This document shows, one piece after another, positions 34,220-43,640 of a stretch of DNA of 64,000 nucleotides (positions are counted from its first letter, which is position 1; each line of letters begins with the position of its first letter). The stretch is from Lentinula raphanica. Its lineage: Eukaryota > Basidiomycota > Agaricomycetes > Agaricales > Omphalotaceae. The position numbers and the translations under genes are program-made. The stretch lies in contig JANVFP010000004.1 of the NCBI GenBank assembly GCA_027919835.1, forward strand, positions 124,001 to 188,000, read 5' to 3'. A model generated the notes under the pieces. That model was not told the DNA's origin. It was given only the letters and a program-made list of their open reading frames with translations, and did no database searches.

Positions 34220-34897
34220 ATGCGAATCTACACGTCTTTGATCCCTTTCTTTGCACTATCCATCTCACTCGCCGCGAACGCTGCTCCGACAATTCGACGC
34301 TCTCAGGCTTCCAGTGAGCCTTCATCTTGGGCCAGGACTGCGGATGAGACCAAGATCATGTCAAACGTTCAGGCCCGCTCTTCGAAGTCTGACGACGCGG
34401 CAGATGAGGATGTAGACCATCTCGATATCCTCGAGCAGCGAAACGTGCGGTCAGCTTTCCCCGTGCTTGCCGCTAGGGTAGAATCTATTCCCTTGCATCA
34501 TATTCCAAATCCACATACGCCGCCGTCAGAGCAACAGCCTTCTCATGTAGGAACGACGAACCAGCACAATTCTTCTCCTTCTTCCCCTACAGCCGATGCT
34601 TCTGGGCCTCCACCGGCGTATACTGAAGACATAATGGTGCCACATCCAGTAGATTCTCCGCCAGCGGATGACCAGTCACCAAACCCTCCAGCGTATCGCA
34701 AGTATCCTCCGGGCAGTATGAGAGACAGATTCGAGAAGCTCAATGAGTACGCGAAAAAGAATCCGAAGAAAATTTTTGCGGGTGCGGGTCTTGCTGGTGG
34801 TTTGGCTGCACTAGGGACAATCGTGTGGGGATATACCGGTGGATTTGACAAGAAGGGGGGTAATAATAACAACGTTGGAGATGAAGGTAGCTCCTGA
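34220..34897 (+). CDS. Secreted or membrane protein with PPxY motifs
   Basis: Single exon, 225 residues from the ATG at 34220; an upstream in-frame ATG at 34106 would hide the signal peptide and is less likely. It has an N-terminal signal peptide MRIYTSLIPFFALSISLA ending ANAAP. A charged, proline-rich region follows with two PxY motifs, GPPPAYTED and NPPAYRKYPP. Near the C-terminus, DRFEKLNEYAKKNPKKIF precedes a Gly/Ala-rich hydrophobic segment AGAGLAGGLAALGTIVWGY and a polar tail. The same layout is found in the convergent gene at 35330-36226, so this is a local gene pair. PPxY is the ligand of WW domains, as in Rsp5/NEDD4 ubiquitin ligases. Function unknown. Confidence 0.8.
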   Translation: MRIYTSLIPFFALSISLAANAAPTIRRSQASSEPSSWARTADETKIMSNVQARSSKSDDAADEDVDHLDILEQRNVRSAFPVLAARVESIPLHHIPNPHTPPSEQQPSHVGTTNQHNSSPSSPTADASGPPPAYTEDIMVPHPVDSPPADDQSPNPPAYRKYPPGSMRDRFEKLNEYAKKNPKKIFAGAGLAGGLAALGTIVWGYTGGFDKKGGNNNNVGDEGSS

Positions 34898-35329
34898 ATG
34901 AGGGGAATCGGACTCGTTCGTTGAATCCTTCAGCGTTTGAGACGCTTAGATCGAGACGAACAACTTGAAGGACTTAGCCACTATGAATTTTGTTGTCATC
35001 TAGGTGAATAGGGGGCCAAGGATTCATTAATCATTGCTGAGGATGACTTTGAGTAATACGATGTGGGCCTTGGAGTCCTTCGAGAACTGGGTACTGAGTA
35101 CTGAGTACTGAGGCCGAGGCCTGAGTCTTGAGAAAGCAGCTGGATTTACTAATACTTACTAGAGGGAGGCTTAGCTTAGAGTCTTTGACGAGATTATTCA
35201 CACAAGTTTCGCTTGGCCGACTCGCTTCCTTTCAAAACTATTGTAAGGGAACACAGAAATAGCAGCTTTGAGGAGCCAAGTAGGAAGTTCAAATCTGGAC
35301 AACCTCATCGCTCTCCTTCCATCATTCGC
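34898..35329. other. Intergenic region between convergent paralogues
   Basis: 432 bp with a short GTACTGA microsatellite (about 35091-35112). No gene seen. Confidence 0.6.
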
Positions 35330-36226
35330 TCAACCTCCATTACTACCGCTAACCGAAGTCCCTCCACCAAGACTATCACTACTCCCTCCACTGCTGTCAC
35401 CCCCGACTACACCACCACTATCTCCGCCATCGCCGCCTCCATTGCCTCCATCGCCTGACGACCCAGCATGATCAGCCTCCAACTCTGCCTTGTCCTTTTT
35501 CCCATGCCCGAAAATCTCACCGAACATAGCCGCGAACGGAATTGCCACCACAGCACCTGCTGCTAAGGTAGTCTTTACTGGATTTCTCGCCATCGCGTCT
35601 AATGTCCTCTGAAATCTGGATGGGGGTTTCGTGTTGTGAGGGAGGGCTGAGTTTTCAGTGTGAGGGGGAGGCGTTGGGTCTTCAGTGTAAGGGGGAGGAG
35701 ATGAGTGTTTGTTGTCTGTGGGTGAATGATGGGTTTCGGAGGGTGAGTAATTGGTAGAGGGCGAGTGATTGGTGGAAGGTGACTGATTGGTAGAGGGCGA
35801 GTGATTGGTGGAAGGTGATTGATTGGAGGGTAAGTGGTGTGCTAGATCAACGGCGATATAGGGAGGGGGAGGTTGTTCTGTTGAAGTCATGGACGTATCG
35901 ATCCGGAGAGGAGGACGAATTGGGGTATTACTATATGGAGGAGGACGAGTCCTATCCGACGGTTGCGGAGCTGGATGGGAGTGGGAACTTGACTCCGAGC
36001 TCGAGCTTGAGCTTGAGCTCTCAGAGCTGTAATCTGTAGTGAACGGTGCTGTATGCATATGTCTGTGAGCAGCGCCGGGTGTGACTCGACGGACGAACGG
36101 ACTCCCCCGTGGCGGGGAAGAGGGGTTGGTGTCGGTAAAAGATTGTGGTTGGATGATAGGAGCGGCATTCGCAGCAAGGGATAGGGATAAGGTGAAGATC
36201 GGGATGAGGGTGGTATAAATGTACAT
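35330..36226 (-). CDS. Secreted or membrane PPxY protein, paralogue of 34220-34897
   Basis: Single exon, 298 residues. It has a signal peptide MYIYTTLIPIFTLSLSLA ending ANAAP, close to that of the partner gene. The middle is Ser/Pro/Thr-rich with RPPPYSNT, QPPPPYIAVD and SPPPYTEDP, three clear PPxY motifs, and about five copies of a degenerate PSTNHS/PSTNQS repeat. A DAMARNPVKTTLA block then precedes the hydrophobic AAGAVVAIPFAAMFGEIFG. The C-terminus is a Gly/Ser/Asp-rich tail (SGDGGNGGGDGGDSGG). Sequence similarity to the partner is restricted to the signal peptide, PPPxYTED and the NP-K block before the hydrophobic segment. An AT-rich TATA-like stretch (about 36313-36321) lies roughly 90 bp upstream. 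Confidence 0.8.
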   Translation of the reverse strand: MYIYTTLIPIFTLSLSLAANAAPIIQPQSFTDTNPSSPPRGSPFVRRVTPGAAHRHMHTAPFTTDYSSESSSSSSSSESSSHSHPAPQPSDRTRPPPYSNTPIRPPLRIDTSMTSTEQPPPPYIAVDLAHHLPSNQSPSTNHSPSTNQSPSTNHSPSTNYSPSETHHSPTDNKHSSPPPYTEDPTPPPHTENSALPHNTKPPSRFQRTLDAMARNPVKTTLAAGAVVAIPFAAMFGEIFGHGKKDKAELEADHAGSSGDGGNGGGDGGDSGGVVGGDSSGGSSDSLGGGTSVSGSNGG

Positions 36227-36352
36227 CGTGAATATCGTGTATTCTCGTCGACGAGGTTCTGGTGTGAGTGTGAGTATGAGCGATCATATGCGGGGAATGA
36301 AGTACTTACAGAGATTATAAAAGGGTAAACTTCGTCGAAACCGGACCAGCCG

Positions 36353-36559
36353 TAATCTCGTACCCAGATGTTCTAGGACACTCCGGCATCCCAGTGCCGC
36401 GAAAATACAGATATAAACATTCGTACAAACAAAAAACAAACATTACGATCGTGTCCTAGACCATGGTGTTTGTTTTTTTATTTGTACACTTGTTTACGTC
36501 TGTATTTTCGCGGCACACTGGGATGCCGCAGTGCCCTAGAAGATCTGGGTACGAGATTA
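36353..36559. mobile_element. Foldback element with 9-bp target duplication (Mutator-like MITE)
   Basis: Two inverted arms of about 90-95 bp (36353-36443 and 36466-36559) are roughly 85-90% identical and separated by a 22-nt loop. The outer ends are TAATCTCGTACCCAGAT and its complement. A perfect direct repeat GACCAGCCG flanks the element at 36344-36352 and 36560-36568. A 9-bp duplication with long inverted arms is typical of Mutator-type elements. There is no coding capacity. Confidence 0.85.
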
Positions 36560-36568
36560 GACCAGCCG

Positions 36569-37492
36569 GTGAACGGAGAGGAAAAGATTGGGGAAAAGCT
36601 CGAAACTGAGAAGAGAGAAGAGCAGAAGAGCACTTTGCGCACTGCACAGCCTGATTAGTGCTCTTTCTTTGAGTCCAACGGATCATCGGTAGCCGTCGGG
36701 TACTACTGATGGTCGATGCGACGATGAACCATCATATGGACCATGCCACCATGGTTCAACGGGTGATCACAATTCACCAGTGATCTCTGTATCATCAGGT
36801 ATCATCAGGTATCAGCACAGGATGAAGATTATGGTCAGCTGAACCTTGAAGGAGAATGAGCAGCTCAGCTTGCCACTTGCCAACAATGGTTCAGACGTCC
36901 ACTTACCACACTTACTGGTCTTGTGTATCTTCTATCTCTCCATCTTATCCCATCCCATCGGCAAATTATCGCGAATCCGATGCTTCGTTGAGATTCTTCC
37001 AAGCTCATAATCCTGTGTAACCCTGCAGGCTGCGAGATTTCAATCATTTCAGAGTGGCGGAAGGCTATGCATCATCATTTGGTACACGTTTCGTACCAGG
37101 GAGGTTCACCGATAGTCGTCAACTGGATGGGCATTGGGAGATTCACAGCCTGTATGGTAGGCTCGACAGCCAACGAAAGAGATTGGTGAAGCGGTGTGCA
37201 TTCAGTGATCTGATCCATGGACAGCGAGCAAGCTTGGCAGCGCATTGACTTGCAAAAGACTATCAAATATGTATCACCCAGGTAAAAGAGAGGAAGAGCT
37301 TGATTTTCAGAGCTTGACAAGAGCTTGAGCTTGAACCAAGCTTGAACAATGAAAAGGACATCGGCACGCATGGCACCGGCACCGGCAAGAAACCATTGGC
37401 ACGGCCGCACGTTCGTCACCGTTGTTGTCGAAATCCATGATCATGACTTGATAAGCACGATAAGGGGTGACTGTTAGAGGGCACAGACAACC
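36569..37492. other. Intergenic region
   Basis: About 920 bp with no recognisable gene; includes a doubled ATCATCAGGT motif near 36790-36810. The right end is the presumed promoter of the next monooxygenase. Confidence 0.5.
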
Positions 37493-38989
37493 ATGTCTTC
37501 TTCCCAACGACCACTGCCTAAATCAATCCTAGTCATTGGCGGAGGACCAGCGGGACTGGCGACGCTCAGGAATCTACTGGAACGCTCCAATGGCGCATTC
37601 GAGAAGGTAGAATTAGTAGAAAGAAGAGATAGAATTGGAGGAGTCTGGTAAGTCTGAATGTGTGCATGCGTTGATAGATGGGTTCATTCTGAATGCGTTA
37701 GGTGTCGAGATGAAGATCAGGACGAGGAGACGATAGCGACCAATACTACCTTGAAACCCCAATGGCCAACGCCTTCTTCGCCTGAGCTCACGAACATCAG
37801 CTCGGTCGGGTTTAACGGGGAGAGACTCTCTGGAGCAGAAACAGGAGAATACATGCGTAAATTTGGGGAGGAATATGTAGCCAAGGGCGTGGTTCGGTTG
37901 AATGTCGAGGTTGTGTCCGTAGAAGAGCTCGTCACGACTGACGAATCGAAAGCAGGAGGATGGAAGGTTAAACTCCGAGACTGGTCGGACGTGGATGAAA
38001 TGGATGAAATCAAGATGATAGAGGAGATATGGGATGCGGTTGTTGTCTGTGCTGGGTTTTACGATCGACCACATTGGCCAAAGACAGAAGGGTTAAATGA
38101 GGCGAAAAGGAGAGGACTGGCTTTGGACGGTAGATGGTGGTCTCCAGCCGAGGCAGATGCTTACAAAGGAAAGAAAGCAGTGATCATCGGGAATCGCCAC
38201 TCGTCGTCTCTCATCGCGACCGAGCTAGGAAAGGTCACCGACCAGCCGGTGTATATATCCTCCTCCTCCTACTCCTCGTCGAACAACGCCCAAGATCGTT
38301 CATTCAAGGTTCACTACGTAGGTCGAGTCCTCAAATACATCCTTCAACCACCACACGAAACAGACCAAGGTTCGATTCTCGAACGACTCACTGTCATCTT
38401 CGATTCCGGTGAAGAAATCAAAGATGTCGATCTCGTTATCCACGCAACAGGTTATTATCCTCATCCTGACTTTGTCCATGTCCGCCCTATACCTCAATCT
38501 ACTCCCTCTTCTTCCCATCTCGTCCCACTTACGTCCTACTCCTCACCTCTCCGCCCTCATCATCGCCGAATTCCTTTCCTCCACGCACACATTCTCTACG
38601 CGTACAATCCCTCCCTTGCGTTCATCGGCCACATCCTAGCTCTAGAACCCTTCGCGTTCGCAAACGTAGCTAGCACCTGGCTCTCTCTCGCTTGGTCTGG
38701 TCAGCTTGGGACAGATGCCTATCCGGACGACGTACAAAGCCGATTGAAGACCGACGAGGATCGAATGAAGGAGGTCGAGAGGTTGGCGGTCGAGTTAGCT
38801 GGCGAAGGCGAATTGGTCACGTATACTTTCTTTGGACCTTCCTCCGAAGCAGCGTACCTCTCGTCTCTCGTATCATCCTCCGGAGATGATTTGCCTGTAT
38901 CCAGAGAAGAGCTGGAGGAGAAGATGAGGGTGGTTTTCAATGGAAGTTCGCCAGAGGCTGTTAATTGGGCGAGAGCGGTTTGTGTTTGA
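37493..38989 (+). CDS. FAD/NAD(P)-binding monooxygenase-like protein (third copy)
   Basis: Two exons, 37493-37648 and 37702-38989, joined in phase (RIGGVW-CRDEDQDEE); 480 residues. The FAD motif is ILVIGGGPAGLATLRNLL followed by ERRDRIGGVW. The second nucleotide site reads KAVIIGNRHSSSLIATEL, in which GNRHSS replaces the more usual GNxxSA/GxGxSG, so cofactor use may differ. VIHATGYYPHP is the usual ATGY motif near the C-terminal half, and FIGHILALEPFAFANVAS is typical of fungal members. The reaction is unknown. The gene converges on a small secreted-protein gene, and its 3' end has been copied downstream (see 40537-40790). Confidence 0.86.
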
Positions 38990-39100
38990 TTCAAGTGTAT
39001 AGATGGCTCTTCAGGTCGCTTCACAAGTGAAATCAACAACAATCTAGAAAATTTCCTCTATGTAGTGTACATTTGACCAGTAACTTCGTTGTGTAGCTCA

Positions 39101-39818
39101 TCAACGCAAATGGGGACCAATCTTCGATTTCCTCTCCTTGTCTTCCTGGAGTTTTCCTGCACCCTTCTTCAACTCCTCCGACGACATCCTCTCTTTCTCT
39201 TCGTCTTGGAGTTTTTCTGCACTCTTCTTCAACTCCTCCGGCGATATCCTCACCAACTCTTTCCCCTCTTTGTCCTTAATTATCGAATCCTTCGAGAGCG
39301 ATAGCGTACCCGGACAACCTTTACCTGACATTTCTCCACATATGGGCGGTCCACGCACATAAAACTTACAGCCCGGGCCTGTCTCCAACTGTGGGTCATA
39401 AGGAGGTAACACGAGCTTGATGACCTGAGCCGAAAACTCTGGACCAGGAAAGGCTTGTAGAACCGCCGCTTTGAAATAGAAGGGCATGGATGGCATGAGT
39501 GAATCGCTAGCCTTCCATACGACTTCCTCATTCTCCAGGTGGGGAAAGTAGATCCGAACAGCCTGCGTTTCCTGCGGACCCGTTTTGGATAGTGAACTGT
39601 TGGGGCCCTCGACCTAGTAGATCGGAATAAATGAAAGAATGACAAGTCAGACGATGTGTTCTTGACGTGAATTCTACCCTCCGAAAGTCCTTCGAAGAAA
39701 AGAACTGAAAACCACTTACCACAGGAGCACCGAACACAGTGACTGTACCGGCTATACCAGCAAGGAGCACGAAACGCAGCAATCTCCGATAGTGAGCGAC
39801 TCGGATGTACATTGTCAA
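39101..39818 (-). CDS. Small secreted protein, array member A
   Basis: Two exons. The signal peptide exon MTMYIRVAHYRRLLRFVL, LAGIAGTVTVFGAP ends just below 39720 at a GTAAGT donor. Exon 2 begins near 39613 (VEGPNSSLSKTG) and runs to the TGA at 39101-39103. The mature domain has MPFYFKAAVLQAFPGPEF, CKFYVRGPPICGE and CPGTLSLSKDSIIKD, the block most conserved in all three members. The C-terminal tail SPEELKKSAEKLQDEEKERM is repeated once as SSEELKKGAGKLQEDKER, an internal duplication seen only here. Four cysteines are in the mature part. I do not recognise the family; an extracellular role is inferred from the signal peptide. Confidence 0.8.
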
Positions 39819-39959
39819 CGTCGTTGGAATAAGAGAAGGAGAAATGATCCAGATACGAAAAATCGATGAGTGTGATCGAAGAACGTTGGGATCGTTGATC
39901 GTACGAAGGCTGATGAGCTCGAGGTGATTGTTTTTTCAGATCGGTGAATCGCGCAGCGG

Positions 39960-40015
39960 ATATTTGCCTGCAAATATGCCCCTCCTCTGTACGAAGGGGC
40001 GGGGGTTATATATGA
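39960..40015 (-). promoter_or_regulatory. Conserved promoter block of array member A
   Basis: On the minus strand: TATATAAC (40013-40006), a GC-rich block, then the perfect palindrome ATATTTGC-AG-GCAAATAT (39977-39960). The TATA lies about 190 bp and the palindrome about 150 bp above the start codon at 39818. Confidence 0.7.
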
Positions 40016-40536
40016 TATCTCCTCGAATTGGCTCACTGGAACTGACATTGATGCTATCCTATGTCATCGCGGCATCAGAGGTTTTAGTCTAGCTCCAAAG
40101 GGAGATAAAAGATCCTGGAAGAGCCCACCGCCGTATGGTGAGCTGTAAGCTGCTGTAAGGAGCTGTATTGATCTCTCTCGAGATTCATGGGATCCATCCG
40201 ATGAGAGATTTTACCTTTACCCTGAGTCGTTACAGGTCGTCGCCATGTGTCTTTGCCACAGGCCACTTGAACCCATAGTGCACACGCTCCTTCTTGGCTC
40301 TCAGGTGGAGATGGGACGATATAGAACCTGATGGGGCTCGATGGGCGTCAGTGAGTGTCGAGCTGCTATGTTGAGAGAGCCTAGTGATTGAGAGGTTTAG
40401 AAACAAGGGTCTAATTTTCGACCTCGGCCCTCCGCGCTCACCCACCAATCCAGAGATGAGTACCAAGGGATTCCACCGATAATAGATATCGAGGATTCCA
40501 TACGGTGAGTTGAGTTGTTTAGCTTACAGCTTTTGT

Positions 40537-40790
40537 CCTCCTTCGGAGGTGTGTTGTCCGTTGGCAGAAAACGTGAACTAGAGGAGAAGATGAAGGTGGG
40601 GTGGTGGTGGATGCTGATGGACATTCTTCAGAGGCTGTTGACTGCTACGGTCGACTGGACAAATTCCGAATCATGTCTGAGTATTTCAAACTTACGAATG
40701 AACGCTTCAACAGCCTCGAAACTAACAACAACTCGAATCTCGAAAAATTCCTCTATGTACTGTACATTTGATTAGTGACGTCCAACGGTA
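40537..40790 (+). pseudogene. Duplicated 3'-end fragment of the monooxygenase gene
   Basis: TCCTCC-TCGGAGG and GAACTAGAGGAGAAGATGAAG match the 3' end of the 37493-38989 gene (TCCTCCGGAG and GAGCTGGAGGAGAAGATGAG at 38876-38930), as do CAGAGGCTGTT and the TCGAAAAATTCCTCTATGTA flank. The fragment is out of frame and lacks the rest of the gene. It is a by-product of the tandem duplication. Confidence 0.75.
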
Positions 40791-40792
40791 GC

Positions 40793-41410
40793 TCATGAAC
40801 GCAAATGAGTACCAATCTTCCTCCTCTCGTCTGCTGCTTGTAGTTCTCTTGCACGCTTCATCAACTCCGCCGGCGGTATCCTCCCAATCACATTCCCGTG
40901 TTCGTCCTCGATTATGGAATCCTTTGCGAGCGATAGCGTGCCTGGACAACCGGGGTTTGACGCGCACATGGACCGCTCGAGTCCACTGGCGTGTACCCAA
41001 AAATCACATTGTCGTTCCTCCAAATTTTGGTTTCTGGGATAGCCTTCGACCTCGATAACCCGAGCAGAACCTAGCTCTGCGAAGGCTTCTAGAACTGTGG
41101 CTTGGAGATAGAAAGGGATCATCGCCTGCTCCGATGCATTACTGGCTTCACTAGGCAAGTGCTTGTCGACATCGATTTCGTCGGGAAAGTAGACTAGAGC
41201 GCCAAGTTTGGGGGGTTCGACCTAGTAGAACAACACGTCAACGCTGAGTTCTTGGACATTTTACCCTCCAAAGATCCTTCAAAGAGAAACATCCAAAACT
41301 GGAATTTCACGTACAGGAGCACCGAACACACGGGTCATGGCCATGGTACCGGCTATACCAGCAAGGAAAACGGAACGCAGCAGTTTCTGATATTGAGGGA
41401 CTCGGATCAT
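40793..41410 (-). CDS. Small secreted protein, array member B
   Basis: Two exons. The signal peptide exon from 41410 reads MIRVPQYQKLLRSVFLAGIA, GTMAMTRVFGAP and ends at a GTACGT donor. Exon 2 starts VEPPKLGALVYFPDEIDVD near 41224 and ends IGTHLRS at 40793. It shares MIPFYLQATVLEAF, CDFWVHASG and CPGTLSLAKDSIIEDEHGN with member A, and PPAELMKRARELQAADERR corresponds to the single ancestral copy of the tail repeat. Its cysteines align with those of A. It is the most complete of the three in promoter conservation. Function unknown. Confidence 0.8.
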
Positions 41411-41549
41411 TGATGTCGAAGTTGAACTGTTAAAGGAAGAGTCGAAGGAGAGATGAAGGTTCGGTAAGTCTGATCGAAGAAGGTTGGGGTCGTTGGTAGT
41501 ACGAAGGGGATTTTTCAAGATTCTTGGGGATTCGAGAATCGCACTGCGG

Positions 41550-41602
41550 ATATTTGCCTGCAAATATGCCCTGCCTTGTACGAAGGGGAGGGGTTTATAT
41601 AC
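41550..41602 (-). promoter_or_regulatory. Conserved promoter block of array member B
   Basis: Same order as in member A: TATATAAA (41602-41594), a GC-rich block, then the same perfect 18-bp palindrome (41567-41550). Distances to the start at 41410 are about 188 and 148 bp. Confidence 0.7.
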
Positions 41603-42000
41603 GAGGTATGAAGAGAGGTCCCGCCGTACGATGAGCTGCATAGCTTTCTCGATTATTGGAATTCATCAAGGCATTGCCCATGGGATTCGTCTGGATTCGT
41701 CCCATGAGAGATTTAACCTTTACCCCGAGTCGTTACAGGTCGTTATCCTTGTGGACGGTCTTTGACACAGCCTATACACTCCATCTTGGTTCTCAGATTG
41801 AGGTAAAACGGGATAGAACAGGATAGAACCTGATGTGACCTGATATGACATATGACCTGATTGCCAGGCTGAGCTGTGTTGAGAGGTTGAAAAAAGCGTA
41901 ACGATTTTCGACCACCGGCTCTTCAGTAATGCGTACCAACGTTGATAGATATCGAAGAGCATATGGTGAGTTGAGTTGTTTTACTTGAGTTAATGAGTTT

Positions 42001-42599
42001 CAGGAAAAATCTGGGATAAACCCGGATGGAGATTTGGAATGAGTGAAGTTGAAACGTTGAAACCCTGGAAAGCATTAAGCGCCCATTTGGCTTTGTTTAG
42101 CAATAGCATTAGCGCCGTAATTACACTCAGAATACGACCACAACACTCGAATAACCAGTAGGGCCGACTAGCGGCACAGCCCGCTACCCGGTCCCTACAG
42201 GTTAACAAGCAAGACTCAGAGAAAAAGTTGAAGAACGAGAAAGTTAGTGCTACAAGAAACACAACCTTTCCGGTAGACACGGAAAGAGAAGCGGACCGGA
42301 AACGGCCCGATGCACATTTTTTGTAAATCACAGCCAACGGAAAATCGAGCTGGACCATAAAACCCTTCTACCCTAAAGGGTAGCGGGAATCACTCGAACA
42401 CCTCGTTCATTCCACCGATAATGCAGAATATGATGATTATAGCGCCCTAAATTTGCAATGAGCTCGGCCGGAGGCTCCCTGCTATAGGTATGCATCTTTC
42501 CTGCAAATTCAAGTTCAGTATCATGTCGCTGAACAGTTACAGTGCATGCCCGTTGCCGACTCGACCGTTGGAAGGCGGAGGCTCTCAACTGAGTTGGCT
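42001..42599. other. Intergenic region
   Basis: About 600 bp between array units 2 and 3. No gene was identified. It is not shared with the other units as far as I can see. Confidence 0.5.
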
Positions 42600-42730
42600 C
42601 TACCATAATTTGAGCAATCTGAGCTTGAACGGGAACAACAAACTCGAAAAAAATACTCTATGTATTATAGTACAACAATTGACGCAAACAAAAACCGCTT
42701 TCCAGCTCTTGGGGTCTGCCTCACCTTGCC

Positions 42731-43439
42731 TCAAGGCACACCCAATTCTTCTGCAAGTTTCTCAAGATCCTTCAACTTTATGACTTCGACTATCCGCCCA
42801 ATCTTGTCCCAAAGGATCGACCCTGCCCTCAACGAAATCTTCCCAGCACATCCCGCCTTCCGAATCGCAATGACCCCGGTAACATCACATTTCTCCAGTC
42901 CATAAACATAATACTCCACAGGTTGTAGGTCTGGATACTTAGGGTACCCGGTCATTTCCACGGCTTTGACGTCGAGATGTGGGAACGCATGGTGGATCGC
43001 CGCAAGCGCATAGCGTCGGATGGTTATACCCTCTGGACCGGTAGGATCCAGGGAGCCAAGTTTGAAAACGGCTCGAACTCGAGGTTGAACATGGTCTGAC
43101 TCTTTATCTGTGGCGTCTGGTGGTGGTGTCTGATCATGGGTCTGTTCAGGCTGTTTCGGTGGGGTCTGGGAATCGGATGGTGGCAGTGGATTGACCGGGT
43201 TGGAAAATATGTTCGGGGGAAAGAATCTTTACAGAAATCGGATTGAGTCAATGCGCTCCAGCTTCAGACGGTCAAAGTTTCCTGATTCGCGACTCACGAG
43301 AATGAAATGATCGAACGATGAACTGTGATAGACTCGGACGTACAGGAAGAGCGAGCACGGTAACGGTGCTATCGCCATGAGTGGCTATACCAGCGAGCAG
43401 GGCGAAGCACAAGAGTTTCCAATGAGGTTGGATATACAT
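42731..43439 (-). CDS. Small secreted protein, array member C (diverged)
   Basis: The signal peptide exon from 43439 reads MYIQPHWKLLCFALLAGIAT and ends VTVLALP at a GTACGT donor. The second exon carries a Pro-rich stretch (PLPPSDSQTPPKQPEQTHDQ) and the conserved core: IRRYALAAIHHAFPHLDVKA, EYYVYGLEKCDV, and AGCAGKISLRAGSILWDKIG, which aligns with CPGTLSLSKDSII of A and B. It ends LEKLAEELGVP at 42731. The exact acceptor of exon 2 (near 43230) was not fixed. It lacks the basic C-terminal tail of A and B. Function unknown. Confidence 0.72.
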
Positions 43440-43570
43440 CGTCGACGGCCGGAAATATGTAGGTACTCAGGAGTGGGTAGTAGAAGGAGCGAAGTCGAAA
43501 AGTCGAGGTCGGCCAATGGCTTTTTTTCAGGTTCGGAGTCTGTGTCTCGAGAGTCGAAGGTCGCGCTGCG

Positions 43571-43628
43571 GATATCTGGCCAGCAAATATGTATGTCGTT
43601 CTCCGGAGGAAGGGCGTGGGTTTATATA
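43571..43628 (-). promoter_or_regulatory. Conserved promoter block of array member C
   Basis: TATATAAA (43628-43621) and a degenerate form of the palindrome (about 43573-43591, with GCAAATAT kept and the other arm changed). Distances to the start at 43439 are about 186 and 143 bp. Confidence 0.6.
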
Positions 43629-43640
43629 TCATTATGACAC

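Larger units (their letters stand above)
38870..43640. repeat. Threefold tandem duplication of a secreted-protein gene unit
   Basis: Unit 1 (about 38870-40525) and unit 2 (about 40535-42000) align along their whole length: monooxygenase tail, 3' flank with TTCCTCTATGTA, the gene, its promoter, and a distal block with CCTTTACCC-GAGTCGTTACAGG. Unit 3 (about 42600-43640) is more diverged but keeps the CTCGAAAAA-CTCTATGTA flank, the gene and the promoter. Units 1 and 2 end with the same GGTGAGTTGAGTTGTTT sequence. Confidence 0.8.

Noticed and set aside
38366..38380. GGTTCGATTCTCG, resembling a tRNA B box
   Set aside because: It lies inside the coding exon of the third monooxygenase, with no A box or cloverleaf around it.
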